DNA of 64,000 nucleotides. Source: Prostheceraeus crozeri (Eukaryota > Platyhelminthes > Polycladida > Euryleptidae). The stretch is taken from NCBI GenBank assembly GCA_907163375.1, contig CAJQUW010007865.1:1-64000 (forward strand), given 5' to 3'. Every line of letters begins with the position of its first letter. The stretch's first letter is position 1. The notes below the pieces were generated by a model. It did not search any database. It saw only the letters and a program-made list of their open reading frames with translations, and was not told the DNA's origin. Shown piece by piece: positions 1 through 11,690 of this stretch. Position numbers and translations under genes: made by a program.

Positions 1-234
1 AAGGAGAGTCATGCAAAAGAACTTCATCAAACAATTGATGGCCTTATGGAGATGACAAGACGGCAAATTGAAGGTTTGGACAGCAAGAGTAATTTGATTT
101 TGATAGTTTTTTCATCTGTTCATAAAAACTCGATAATTGAAGAACATGTGCGTCGTTGATCCAAGCCTGTACTAGACAGTGGAGGGGAAGTGAATTTCAG
201 CAAGTTTGAAATGTTGAGGAGAGTCATGCGCAGT

Positions 235-1089
235 TTATAGGAACTTCTTCAAGCAGATGGATGGCCTGGCACTTGAACAGGACCAAAAATCCATGCGTGA
301 TGGACATGACCAGACACACCAGTCCATTCCAAAAGATCTGAATTTGATGATGTCCGGATGCAGGTACCTGTTCTCTTTGGGCCCTGAGAACACCCACTGC
401 CGATTCTTCCATCTGATGCCACTCCAAGGACAATAGCCATTCACTTTCAGAAGATATTTCTTCATCAAGTTGAATTCTTTTTCATCCTTGAACGTCAGCA
501 GAGAAGATCCTCTGCGGCGACATTCCGCATCCGAAGCGGTCCATGTTTGAAACTTCTCATTGATGTAGATGCATCCAACCGACGGCACCTTTTTCCACGG
601 AGAGGGACATGTCACATTTATCAACGGTCTCGGCACTGTGTTGTTCACGAAATGTTTCATGTCATTGACCGTGTCATTTTTGATAGGTGACACTTGACGG
701 CTCAATTCAGTCAATTTCTTCTTCATCACAGACGTCTCCATCCACAGCTTCTTCCTCGACTTTGATATCTCCTTCATCTCACTCCGCAGCTCCTTCACTT
801 GGGCCGTTATTCCATTCACGAAAGTCAAAAGCAGCTTCTTCATATCAGCCATTTCTTTCCTGAGGTAATCAAAGTTCTCCTTATTGTCTGTTTTCGCTTC
901 CTTTTGTTCTGCTTCAAACTGTATTAAGGCATCTTGGTCTGCCTGTCTTCTCTGGTAGTCTGCAAGATGTTTCTCGACCATTTCCTTCACCGCCTCCTGC
1001 ACATCTTGCACAGGAGTACGCTGTCCATCTGTATAGCCGAGGATTACCAAAGACACAAAGACAATCTCCAACATGCACATCAAGTTCAT
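235..1089 (-). CDS. Secreted coiled-coil C-type-lectin-like protein, copy 1
   Basis: Single-exon gene of 284 aa. The reading frame extends 11 codons further upstream, but the first ATG is at 1089 and directly begins a signal peptide (MNLMCMLEIVFVSLVILGYT, cleavage near residue 20-22). Residues 28-145 are charged and heptad-like (coiled coil, probably oligomerising). N-glycosylation sequons lie at N138, N149 and N158. Residues 161-279 form a C-type-lectin-like domain: the CPSPW...VGC N-terminal pair (C161, C173), the AEC cysteine (C190), a PWSGI core where most family members have WIGL, and the closing C271/C279. The EPN/QPD and WND calcium and sugar motifs are absent, so calcium-dependent sugar binding is not expected. 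A protein or non-sugar ligand is my inference. Two paralogues lie at 34874 and 45086. No polyadenylation signal was seen before the window edge. Confidence 0.85.
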   Translation of the reverse strand: MNLMCMLEIVFVSLVILGYTDGQRTPVQDVQEAVKEMVEKHLADYQRRQADQDALIQFEAEQKEAKTDNKENFDYLRKEMADMKKLLLTFVNGITAQVKELRSEMKEISKSRKKLWMETSVMKKKLTELSRQVSPIKNDTVNDMKHFVNNTVPRPLINVTCPSPWKKVPSVGCIYINEKFQTWTASDAECRRRGSSLLTFKDEKEFNLMKKYLLKVNGYCPWSGIRWKNRQWVFSGPKENRYLHPDIIKFRSFGMDWCVWSCPSRMDFWSCSSARPSICLKKFL

Positions 1090-1144
1090 TGTGGAGGTGA
1101 AACGATGCCTGTGTTGTCGCAATTGATATTCGTGGCTTGTAAAT

Positions 1145-1155
1145 GATTTAAATAC
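1145..1155 (-). promoter_or_regulatory. TATA-type promoter of lectin-like copy 1
   Basis: On the minus strand the sequence reads GTATTTAAATC, about 56 bp upstream of the ATG at 1089. Transcription would start near 1115-1125, giving a 5' leader of roughly 30 nt. The same element sits at the same distance in the other two copies. Confidence 0.55.
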
Positions 1156-2460
1156 ATCTCCGCCGTCATCCAGGTCTTCGTCGTATCAGAATGAACTTTG
1201 TAATAGAATGTTGTCAATTCTGATTTCCGACTGTGACGCTGCTCGGATTTTTTCCGATAATCTCTTCGTCATTCAATGATAACAAGCTTGTTAAGTGACA
1301 TATGAGGGAGATATGAGGGCATTCAATACAGATACAACTTTTAACACATCGCTGACAAATGATCTGAGTGACTAATGCTGCTATGAGATGAGGAAACTAG
1401 AAGTGAAGAGTGAAAGAGGATTTCTACTCAGTTATTCAATTTCTCAAATATCTAGAAATATATGCATTTAGGTCCGCTACTTTTTATCATCGGCACCTCT
1501 CATGTTGGGTTAGGGTTCGATTATCACAGTATTCTCTAGAATAGCTTTTTGCATTTTCTGAACATACTAAGTGGGGTTAGTTCAGAAATGGAAATGTTAA
1601 AATATTCATCGAGAACTATTTTCGAGAAAATTCGAATTTGTAATTTGATAAGGCGGAAAAATGTGCCCTCTGAAACTTCAAATAGAAGGCTCTCCATGCA
1701 AGCTCCTCGCTTGTTAACTTCTAAAATGATGATCAGTCGAGTCATTTTGAGATAATTTGAATTCTAAAGTTGATGAGTAGAATGCATAAGCATTGATTCA
1801 TGTGCACAGCTCATCCAACAAGAATCTGAATGAGGAGAACCTCCCATCTCAATGAACTGTCACATGCCGCCGCTGGCTGATAAGAATAGAAAGCGGTTCA
1901 ATCCGAACTCCATTGAAGCGAACAGAAGGATCGATTGTTGTGAACTGGGAGGAATGAGTGTCAACAGCAGAGTTGACTCATGACTGACAATTCAGCAAAG
2001 ACTTGAATGAATTCGTCTGAGATTCAATCACTCTTTATCGAGTGAACATAGGCGTCACTCAATGAAAACATGTTGTCCTCCATGTTGAATTCCGGCTGCT
2101 ATTGTCGAGGGGAGATCAACTCTTATTGCTCGTTGGTTGAAGGTAAAACAGGACCTTCAAAGTCACTTCACAGTCAGTAGATGCCCTGCCCATGTAACCA
2201 CCTTTCATTTACAAGAATTCAATGACGAAATTTATGATGAAAATGTTTCTAAACTCTCCCTAACATGTTTCCGACCAAATACAGCACACAACTTAAATAC
2301 CCAGTCCGCCCAAATTTACCTAACGTTTTCTCACGCAATCATGTTAATTCCCTATGTGGTGAATCTGTCTACACGCTCTGACAAACGATTGTACCGTGGA
2401 TCAGCTTGCAATCGCTGTTTCTTTCTCGAGTGATGACGTCACTGGTGGAATCACCCGCCG
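1156..2460. other. Upstream flank of lectin-like copy 1, no gene seen
   Basis: This stretch is the 5' flank of the minus-strand gene and is nearly identical to 35828-37152. The part to about 2130 also matches copy 3, where a Tc1 interrupts it. Open frames here, including 2137-2433, start with TTG and show no domain. Homology with unit 2a ends at 2460. Confidence 0.7.
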
Positions 2461-3375
2461 TAATTCTGCCAAATTCTGACAAAATTCCGCCGTAATTAGT
2501 AATTCTGACAAAATCGTAAATTATGCTGTATTAACGTAAAATATGAAACTATGGGCGTTATCATAATACTGCATCAGAAATCTAATATGTGAAATAATCA
2601 AGTGAAATATCGTACAATTATATCATCTGGTATCAATAAATGCGATAAACATTTATCATCTTCATCGTGTTCATTACTTCATTGCGCCTAATTCATTCAG
2701 TTCATCGCTAATTCATAGTTCTGACAAATTCGTAAATGATGATGTACTAATGTAAAATATGAAACTATGGGCATTGTCCTGACTGCATTATAAATCTACC
2801 GCACCAAAATGAAACAGGATCACTTACTTTCTTTAGAAGCTGCCATGATCGATTTCTTGGCGATTCCGCTTGCTGTTTCAGCGTCAGCAAGGGGCGAGTC
2901 CGCGGCTGATATCAATAGGCTGTACTGTTGTCTTCTCCTTTGACTTCCCCGAATGACGTCACGAGAATACTTTCATCGGCTCCGTGTGTTTTAATGCATC
3001 TCGATAAGAACGAATGAACATGCACATAGTTCCTTAAACATCATGAGCTATCTAAACAGTGTAACATGAAAAATTGGGCGGACTCGGTCTTTAAAGTTGT
3101 TTAGGTTAAATATTTCATCTTCGAACGGTTAAGTTAAATTTGATGCAAAATCTTTTTTTTATAATAATAACATTAAAAATGGCTCCCTTTTACTCACTTA
3201 CTTTATAGATAAATACAATTTGATAAAATCGGAAATATATTTCTTGCACAAGCTTTTCGTCCACTTTTATTCAAGTGAAAGCATTAGAGACGAAATCTGA
3301 AATCATACACTTGTATAGTAATAAATCTATCAGAAAAATTGAGAGCATATTATCTGTCAGACTAGGAGATATGAA
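2461..3375. other. Unit-1-specific stretch with an internal direct repeat
   Basis: This stretch is absent from units 2a and 2b. About 90 bp at 2497-2590 (TTCTGACAAA...AAACTATGGGC) recur at 2720-2800 with roughly 85-90% identity by eye. The remainder is AT-rich with no recognisable gene. Confidence 0.5.
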
Positions 3376-3839
3376 GTAATAACAATTGAGTAATTAACCA
3401 AGATATGAAAAGAAGTAAATTAGAGACTAAAACTGCCAAGGTAAGTAAAGGGAGGAAATAGAATCTTTTGGCGAACATACGTCGAGCGATGAGACTGTAA
3501 TTCCCAATGTCTGTCTGTTTGTTGCTGATGTGTTACTTTTTGCTGAAATTATTCCAAGCAGTTTCTCGCTCATTGATGAAGACTGAATGTCTGTAGCTGG
3601 AATAGCATTGGACCTTGCTGGACATTTTAAAGGGTTGACTAACCATCTTTGAAGGTGTTCAGAAACTCTCTCTCATTCAGTGAATCTGAGGAACAAATTC
3701 TATGTGTCTGAGATGTCTTTGATTTCATTAAAATGAATTCGGCGGCTTAAATCATTTACAATAATAATATCACTTAATAATTTGACCCGAATCTTGGTCT
3801 GATCGATTTTCGTTATACTGTTAATGAGCACTCGATCTG

Positions 3840-4330
3840 GTTCCCATCTGGAAGGATGATGGCATCCGCAAAGAAGTCAAGCCTCGGATTGTGTGTGCTC
3901 TGGTGCGGTCGGTGTTAGAGTATGGAGTGGAAGCATGGACAACAGACGTCAAGAGGATTGAAGCTGCAGAGATGTGGGTTTATCGCAGGATTCTTAGGGT
4001 GACTTGGTATCAAAGAGGAAACAACACGAGCATTCTGTCAGAGCTTGGAACAACAGGAGAACTGTTATTGATGGTGAAGAAACGGAAACTGGCATACTTT
4101 GTCCACGCGTGTCGCGGAGAAGATCTTCCTTGTGATATGATGTTCGGATATCATCCTGAGAATCGCAGAGCGGGAGACTCCGCCGTAAATATATCGACGA
4201 CATCAAGGACGGACACGAGAATCAACGGCAGAAGCATTACGAAAGACAGCAAACAGGACCGAATGGTGGACTCTTCTCATTTGAGGGAGTGCCACCCCCC
4301 AACTCGGGCCCCCCTGAGTGAGTGAGTTAA
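3840..4330 (+). pseudogene. Non-LTR retrotransposon RT 3' fragment, copy 1
   Basis: The reading frame encodes the C-terminal end of a LINE endonuclease/reverse-transcriptase polyprotein: WKDDGIRKEVKPRIVCALV, then VLEYGVEAWT, RIEAAEMWVYRRILRVTW, and a KKRKLAYFVHACR segment. This is the thumb/connection region seen in many invertebrate LINEs. The upstream endonuclease and RT palm are absent, so this is a 5'-truncated insertion. It ends in a short GAGTGAGTGAG tract, a common LINE 3' end. The same fragment at 49034-49520 shows that it predates the duplication. Confidence 0.75.
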
Positions 4331-4517
4331 TGAAAATCAGATTAGGCGAATTCGTCAGCGAGAAATGCATCACATGACCTTCCGACGCATATTTGGAGAA
4401 ATACATCATGTTTTGTGGTCAGCTTAGGCGAGCAAAACACTGTCCGCGTTAGTTTGAATGCAAAATTGAAAGGTTTCAAAGTTAAATCTATTTCATTATA
4501 AAAATGCTTGACATTTG

Positions 4518-4685
4518 ATTAGCATTCGTCATTATACGTAGCTGTAAGTCCATTGGGATTCGTCATTAAATATAGCTGTGAGTCAATTAGGATTCGTCAT
4601 TAATCACATCTATAAGTCCATTAGGATTCGTCATCGTGTGTGAGTCCATTAGGATTCGTCATTATACATAGCTGCAATGTGAATA
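4518..4685. repeat. 34-bp minisatellite, short array
   Basis: About four to five tandem copies of a unit containing GTCCATTAGGATTCGTCATT followed by a variable ATACATAGCTGTAA-type spacer. Two longer arrays are at 11131-11690 and 50607-51150. Confidence 0.85.
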
Positions 4686-4734
4686 AATAAATGATTGAAA
4701 CTAGTTTTAATTAAGTGATGGGATGTTTGTCACG

Positions 4735-4925
4735 ATGTCATTCAGTGACTCATTTGGACGTCTCTTAGGAGTACTTTGATGACGTACGTTGGATGTCCCG
4801 GCGGGATGTCATACTGACGTCCTGTGATACTTCCGCTGTGACGTCTTTTTTACTCAAATAAGACGTACTGGCCATCCTGGAATGACGTCGTCATGACATC
4901 CCGTGACGTCACATGTTTACTGGGA
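4735..4925. repeat. GACGTC-rich repeat, copy 1
   Basis: About 190 bp contain at least seven GACGTC or GACGTA words, including a perfect TGACGTCA palindrome near 4907-4915, and end in CACATGTTTACTGGGAAG. Copies lie at 11735-11935 and 51190-51395. It is probably a degenerate mobile repeat. The TGACGTCA words match the CREB/ATF consensus, but function is not shown. Confidence 0.55.
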
Positions 4926-7265
4926 AGTTGACATAACTATAGCAGCATTAGGGAATAGAAACAGGAGGCTCAACATTCTTGTCATAGGCATCTGATTAGG
5001 AAATAATCGAAGCATAAAAATTAGTGACAGAGTAACATCCATCCAAAACAATGAATATCAACATTGATTAAGCATATTTAACATCATCTCTTCGATCCGA
5101 CGTCAAGAGCGACTTTTCTTTTGACCCGCTAACCTTGCCAAGTTCTGGAAGACATGTAAGTGAAGGTTCAGTAACCATAGAAGTATTGTGTACTTTATTA
5201 TTACTAATCACTTTGAAATTAGAAAATTGAGGATGTCTTCAATGTTAAGATATATCGTCATCTCTTCGACGCGGCTATGACGCGTCCATCTCTTAGACGG
5301 CGGCGCGCAGATTTTCAATTTCTTTTCTAGCTTTGCCAAATCTGAGTGGATTGTGGTTTGACATATGAAAATGTTGAAATAGGATGATATCACAATGTTT
5401 TGAGGCACATCTTCATTAAAAATCAAACATTTTTTCTGGGGACAAAGAAATCACGAAATTCTCTGGAGTTCACCAGGTAAGACGATGCGAATTGCTGAAC
5501 TTTTTAATGATGTTATTGTTTCATGCATGTATATCACCTATCGTTCAGGACCTCTTAATAAGTAGGACTTAATAATTAGACGAGACGAATGCTGGCTTGC
5601 ATTATTAATTTTGAATACGTATACTGATCTGCTTTGATATGCAGTTTTTATCAAATCTTCACATTTTTCATCGCAAAAGTATGATGGTGCATGACTTTTA
5701 CAGATGACATCATGACTTGCTTAAGCATTAAATACACGTATGAATGAAAATGTCCTCTCCTTCCAGACAGTGTCATCTCGTATTTCAATGTCATTACTTA
5801 ATCTCACCTCCACGTTATTGTCATTCTGTAAATATCTCAATTCGCCTTGTCATCTCATTCATTCTCTTTTGTATAGGTGTTTTGCAATTGAAAAAAATAT
5901 ACGTTTCTGATATTCTGATACAGCTTCGGTAAAAAGGATACTTTCAGACTGTGTAGCAAAGTCATATTGCAAGACTGCGGCCGAGACTTGAAATATCTTT
6001 ACTTTCAATAGTTTTCTGATGTCATCATGTCATCTCTTGACAATATATAAACCCGACCTCGCAAACATTCCCTTGAAGGACTAAAAATAACTGCGCCAAA
6101 TAAAAAAAAACAGGAACAATGCGTGGTTCATACTGGCCTCTATTCACAGAGTCATTGCACATGTATTCAACAGTCGTGTGCTATCAATTTTACACGGAAT
6201 GTCTAACAAACTAAATTGGGCTATTCCACTACATCTTCATTCGATCAATAGCCTAATTTAACTGCAAAGGGCAACTTTAAGTGTACATACATGTTTGCTT
6301 TCCTCGAGAAAACTATTACACAGACGAAGTGAAGGTTCTCGACGAAATGTCAGGGGATAAACACAAAAAATTAAGCGAAAGCTGACTGTATAATCGATTT
6401 CAAAAACTGTTACATCCAATATGAAAAATGACCGGTAAGCAATGAACAACGCAAAGCATCTACCGGAGTAGTAGGTAACAAAATGGGTAGCCAAGAAAGG
6501 TCACAATGATGGCACAAGATATGTACAGACAAATAACAACAGTGGGTCTGAAAATACACGACAGACTACCTTACTGCACAAATTGCCGGGCGCAATTATT
6601 TCGTGTACACATTTGAATGATTTTTTCACTGAACAGTACGAAATAAATGACATGAAACAAAAAGAATGCTTCGAAGGACGGAATCATTTAAATGCACTTG
6701 GCTCTGATATCGTATAAGGTGCATCGAAGGAAATATCCGAGTTCAATACAAAGTGCTTTGTCTCCTTCGATTACCTGGAAATAAAAAGGACGTTTATTAG
6801 TGAACTTATTCTTCTACACATGCGAAAACATTTCTCGTCATTGTAAATTCTCTGATGATTTCATTCAATAACCAAAAATCTAAGGATGCCAAAGCAAGTA
6901 TAAATTTCAATAAATCATGTGAAAAAGCCCGGCGAACAGGTTGCTGGGTTCCGCAAACGGATGATCCCAACCGCTGACTTGTCTGACCAGAAGGCTATAC
7001 AGGTGCTCCATACACACGACCGGACAGGCGGTATAAAAGTCAATGCGATATAATCGTTCTGTAATTCCGATTATGCAACTTTAAATAGATAACTACTTTC
7101 CACTTAATATGATGAATAAAAGGCGCCGAAGTAGAAGACAGTCGGTGTTTGGAAGACGCTTTAACACACATGTTTTGGCCTAGGAACTGTTTCTTCCGCA
7201 ATAAGATAAAGTAAAACTCAAATATTTTAACCAAATTTTCGCTTCGTGCTTTGTCAAGGATGTAA

Positions 7266-7370
7266 TTGAAAGTTAAAATTCAGTCAGATGATCGGTGGTC
7301 TTCTTCAAACAGACAGAAGGCGCTGGACGCCGATGATCTGTTTGAATTTTAACTTCATTAAAATTAAACG
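7266..7370. repeat. Short hairpin repeat in block D (first copy)
   Basis: The arms AAGTTAAAATTCA...AGATGATCGG and GCCGATGATCTGTTTGAATTTTAACTT pair across about 40 bp. The homologous copy at 19642-19745 is more symmetric (AATTGAAAGTTAAAATTCA at both ends). It may be a tiny inverted-repeat element. Confidence 0.5.
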
Positions 7371-8148
7371 ACGATCTGAAACTGATTGGGGATTTTTTAA
7401 CTTACTTCCTTCCGAAAATCAACTACTTCGGAAAATGTGAATCCTCATCGTGGAATTCCTATCATTGATTGCATTTGAAAATTGATAACTTAACCTTAAA
7501 TATTTTTCGGTTTTCAAGGTCGATGCGGAGTTCGAACTCATGCGGAATTGCTGTCATTGTCAAAAACCTGTCATTCATTTGCCAATTGTTTGGATTACCA
7601 ACGATGTAGACTTATTCAGTTGGTTAATTACCAACTAGATGGGATTCATGTCATTGCAAATACAGCACGAGAGTTGCATCTTTCTGTGAGTATGGACAAG
7701 AAGACCCTCTCATCTGGAAAGGACACCGAGTTGGCCGCCTAGATAGTCAAAAATACAATAAGATTGACAGTTTTCTTGTGGCAGAGCTAACTATAACCAT
7801 CAACCACTTGACGGCGTTATTTCTTAAAATATGTGAAGGTTTCATGGAGTTGAAGACTGAATTAGTATTGCTTTCTGAACATGACAAAATGTTGAACGAA
7901 AACTCACACTGACTGGACATATTCAACAATATACGCACGTGTATTAGCTGAAACTATATAGCAGAAGCGTTGATAGCTTCACAATAACAAGAAGTGAATA
8001 AAAGGAGCCGTTCATATAACCAAGGACTCGAGTGATGCCTGCAAAGATATTTCCAGTATCCTTGCCAGCACGAATATTCGGGATATTTCAGAAGTACACA
8101 CCGCTAAATAACACATTTACCTGGAATTTTACAAACTTACAACTTCTG

Positions 8149-8345
8149 TAAAGTTCGTCAAGAAATTGAGTGAATATTTCAAGCATTGGCTCCTTCATTC
8201 GAGAATTTTCACGGTGCTTACATTTTGGATGTCCATCATGTGGATCCGCTTCGGCCTCACGGATCCCGGATCGCGAGTTCTCAGCCACTGTCAGAGAGAC
8301 CGACCATTTGTTGATATGTCGAGAGATTGACTCATGCTGAGCTCA
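8149..8345 (-). other. Possible decayed exon, shared with 20524-20720
   Basis: An open minus-strand segment reads ...RHINKWSVSLTVAENSRSG... to FTQFLDELYRS and is followed by GTAAGT, a good splice-donor match. There is no start codon, a TGA lies just upstream, and the AG of the best acceptor is lost in the second copy. The two copies differ by about five replacement changes in 64 codons and few silent ones, so no constraint is visible. I do not recognise the protein. It may be a fossil exon or chance. Confidence 0.25.
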
Positions 8346-9284
8346 ACTTTCGAAAACTTATTTGGTAACATATACGAAATTATCTAGCATGTTCCTTCAT
8401 AGAATACATAAAATAGTTGATGGATTTTACAATATTTTACAAATTGACATTGAAGCAAGTAATTCTATTCTACGGCTCGAAGTAAGCAGTTTTTTGTTCG
8501 TAGTACGAAATTCAGCATTATTGACACTACTTATCAAATAACAAGTAATATATGACATGAACCATCTAAAATAGCGAAGAGACTGCAGTGGTTGTGAAAA
8601 CAGTTTCAGTGAAAAACTGGACGACCGATTCAATTGTCGAGGATAGTTTTACTCATGCTTGAGGTTTAAAACTGTTGCCTGACGACGAATTTCACCGCCT
8701 TTGGGTTTTGAATGAAACAATTCACTCTTGCTTCTTGTCTAGTTTCCTGCCAAGTGACGTGATGATGCAGTGAAACGTCTGTGGACTTCAAAATACACAC
8801 AATTCTGACAGTCCTCAACTTCAATTGTCTTTCAAAATATTTATCGGAGGAGAAAACTACAGAAATGTCGTTCTGGGATGTGTCTCGACAATTTAGCGAT
8901 GTTCCTGAGTTCGTCAAACACAAGCAACTTTCAAAATAAAGAGATATAAAAGCAATGGCGAGACAAACATTCCTTGCATAAGGATGAAAACAAAGATCAA
9001 AATATTTTGAACTAGATGCTGGAAGCCACGACATACATTGAAAGTCTATCTCATGTAGAATGATGCAGTTCACAATTCTCCTATGATGATTGTGGTTTGA
9101 CAGCGCGCTGTTTCAGCAGTGTTCAGATGAAAACATGAGCAGCTTTGAAAAGACGATACATTCTCATGTCACAATGACCACCGATTCACTTGGTTGTGAC
9201 TCGGCCCTATAGACATGACCACAGAATTAGACAGGTCGTCTCTTCTTCTGTTTGACTAGAAGGGAAGTATTGGAACCACATAAT

Positions 9285-10243
9285 TAGATTGGTGTGGCAC
9301 AGTGCAAGATCCTGCTGAAACCAATAATTTTCTGTCCCTTTAAACCACTCGATTATTTGAGGCACTACACAATGAGAAATCACCTCTTTATATTGGTTGG
9401 AATTCATTGAGCCTTCAACCACATGAACTCGGCCTGGGTCATGGACTAATATGCAGAAAATGATCTTCAGTTGGAGATTGGCCACGATTGCGACACACGA
9501 ATTGGGACGAGGGTGGTTGAAGTTCGAAAGAGCTTTCATCACTGAAGATGACTTTGCTCCAATCTTCAGCAGTCCAATGCCTATGTTCCTTGCACCAGTC
9601 AAGTCTTTTCCTCTTCATGGTGTCAGTAAGAACCTGCGACTTTAACGGTCGATAAGCTGGTCTATCGTTTTTCAATAGACGACGTCGAACTGTCGATGAG
9701 TCAATATCGATATCAAAGTGTTCTCTCAACTCATTAACGATTTCCAATGAAGAGGCGTGCGGCTTTTTGACTGAGATACGCAGAAGAGCTCTGTCGTCAC
9801 GCTCGCTAGTCTTTCGTGGACGATGACACAGTTCTCGGTCACTCTAATGTGAGCCTGTTTCTCGGTATCGCTTAATAATCCTGGATACGGTGGATTGTAC
9901 CAGGCCCCGATCATCCACTATCTGTCTTGTGCTTTTGTCTGCATGTCCCCACAAGGCTATGATCTTTGCACTGACTTCATTTGGCGTGTCAGTCATTGTA
10001 GAATTCTCAGTATGCACTGAATAGTGGCCAACAAGCAGAACCGATGTATGTTCATTCAAATTTGAAAGTTTGAACTCAAACATTTATAATAGATGAAGAC
10101 TTGCATTTTATGACAATAGAAGTCATCCACAGCCTAGAAATCGGTGCAAAGCAATAATCAATCTGTCACTGATACACAAGCTTACATAGAAATTGATTTC
10201 AAAGTCTTTGATCACGTGATGCAATTTTAATGCACAACCCTAT
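9285..10243 (-). mobile_element. Decayed, 3'-truncated Tc1-like transposon
   Basis: This is absent from the homologous site in the second block D (21645). The minus-strand transposase starts at ATG 9996: a helix-turn-helix (MTDTPNEVSAKIIALWGH, then STVSRIIKRYRETG), a second HTH (STVRRRLLKNDRPAYRP), the first catalytic Asp in VIFSDESSFEL and the second in WFQQDLALCHT. The reading passes through several frames, with at least three breaks. The C-terminal third with the DLNPIENLW-type third acidic residue is missing. A GGTTGTGCATTAAAATTGC-like terminus (minus strand) next to TA near 10243 marks the 5' end. The element cannot transpose itself. Confidence 0.8.
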
Positions 10244-10245
10244 GT

Positions 10246-11130
10246 ATTTCAGTACGAGTTATAACTGACCATTGCTGAGTCTTATGACATTATTACCTCT
10301 GATTTCAATAATACAATTCTTTAAAGGCAATGAAATATCGCAGTATCCGCATATTCAACAAAAGCGACAGCTCAAATTAACACAAAATTAAAGAGTTGAG
10401 TCGGTTGAGAGATGTGAACTCGGCCTGCTGATGATTCCTGATATTGGATGAAATGACAATTATTCTAGATCTACTTCCATTCTTCAGCTGAGGATGAAAC
10501 TCAATATTTAAGTTTGTAAAAGCAGCAGTTATTAACTATTGCCAATCTGGGCTGTATAATGCGACCATTAGGCCTACACGTATTCATCTAAAGACACGTG
10601 AAGGATTCTCAAGGTTGTGGACAGCAGACACTCCTTTACATCGATCTCCAATCAATACCATTGTAGAGGCCGCATGGTAGTCCTAAAAAAATGGATTTCA
10701 ATCCATAAATTTACAATGACACAGAACACTTCTCTCCGTCAGATATAAATCACTCTCAGCAATTATCGTGAATGAGGCGCGCAGAGTTGTAGTGAACGCG
10801 ACAACTCAGCTGTCAATTCAGAAACTTCATTCCCTCGAGGTGTAACAGAGAGAAGATTCCCGAGAACGCATTTCACCAATGAAAGCAATCGTCAAATAGA
10901 AGCACCAGAGTTAAAACGTAAATAAGTTGATTTGAAAGCGAGCCACGCTGTTTTGTCCGAGAAATTTCATCAATGCAAGTTGGTTTTGCATCGGCCAGAT
11001 GCGACAATATCGGAATAGGTGAACGATCGGGCATATGGTCTGAGAATGACCAAATACTAAATATGTTAGTTGTGTTGCTATCAGTGTGAACTGCTGATGA
11101 TTCATGAGTTTTTCTGAATTTTTCCAATTG
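10246..11130. other. Block E, first copy; no gene seen
   Basis: This stretch matches 49722-50606 at about 96% by eye. It begins at the Tc1 junction and runs to the minisatellite. Minus-strand frames near 10873-11127 occur in both copies but carry no recognisable domain. Confidence 0.7.
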
Positions 11131-11690
11131 CTATGAGTTCATTAGGATTCGTCATAAATCATAGTTGTGAGTCCATTAGGATTCGTCATTAATCATAGCT
11201 GTGAGTCAATTAGGATTTGTCATCATACATAGCTGTGAGTCCATTAGGATTCGTCATTAATCATAGCTGTGAGTCCAAAAGGATTCGTCATTGATCATAG
11301 CTGTGAGTTCATTAGGATTCGTCATTAATCATAGCCATGAGTCCATTAGGATTCGCCATTAGACATAGCTGTGAGTCCATTAGGATTCGTCATTAGACAT
11401 AGCTTTAAGTCCATTAGGAATCGTCATTAATCATAGCTGTGAGTTCATTAGGATTCGTCATTAATCATAGCCATGAGTCCATTAGGATTCGCCATTAGAC
11501 ATAGCTGTGAGTCCAGTAAGATTCGTCATTAATCATAGCTGTGAGTCCATTAGAATTCGTCATTAGATATAGCTGTAAGTCCATTAGGAATCGTCATTAA
11601 TCATAGCTGTGAGTCCATTAGGATTCGTCATTATACATAACAGCAAGTCCATTAGGATTCGTCATTATACATAGCTGCAATGTGAATTAA
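11131..11690. repeat. 34-bp minisatellite, long array 1
   Basis: About 16 tandem units of GTGAGTCCATTAGGATTCGT plus CATTAATCATAGCT. The conserved core is GTCCATTAGGATTCGTCATTA. Scattered substitutions include TTAGACATAGCT and TTATACATAACAGC spacers. It lies immediately before the GACGTC-rich repeat in every copy. Confidence 0.92.

Larger units (their letters stand above)
4690..9284. repeat. Block D, first tandem copy
   Basis: This stretch matches 11690-12629 plus 18013-21645 at roughly 96-97% by eye. The second copy is split by the TIR element at 12630-18012. The first ~500 bp are also present at 51160-51660. No confident gene was found. Small frames shared by both copies begin with TTG/GTG or carry as many replacement as silent changes. 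A 100-bp hairpin lies at 7266-7370 (= 19642-19745). Confidence 0.85.

Noticed and set aside
2137-2433. 98-codon frame conserved at 36829-37125
   Set aside because: It starts with TTG, the flanking non-coding DNA is just as conserved, and no domain is seen.
6258-6494. 78-codon minus-strand frame identical at 18631-18867
   Set aside because: It begins with TTG and lies in a block that is nearly identical throughout, so identity is not evidence of coding.
8666-9073. 135-codon minus-strand frame in block D
   Set aside because: The second copy (21154-21504) is disrupted, and there is no recognisable domain.
11131-11690. CRISPR-like regularly spaced repeats
   Set aside because: The spacers are near-copies of each other, the unit is a 34-bp minisatellite, and the genome is clearly animal.
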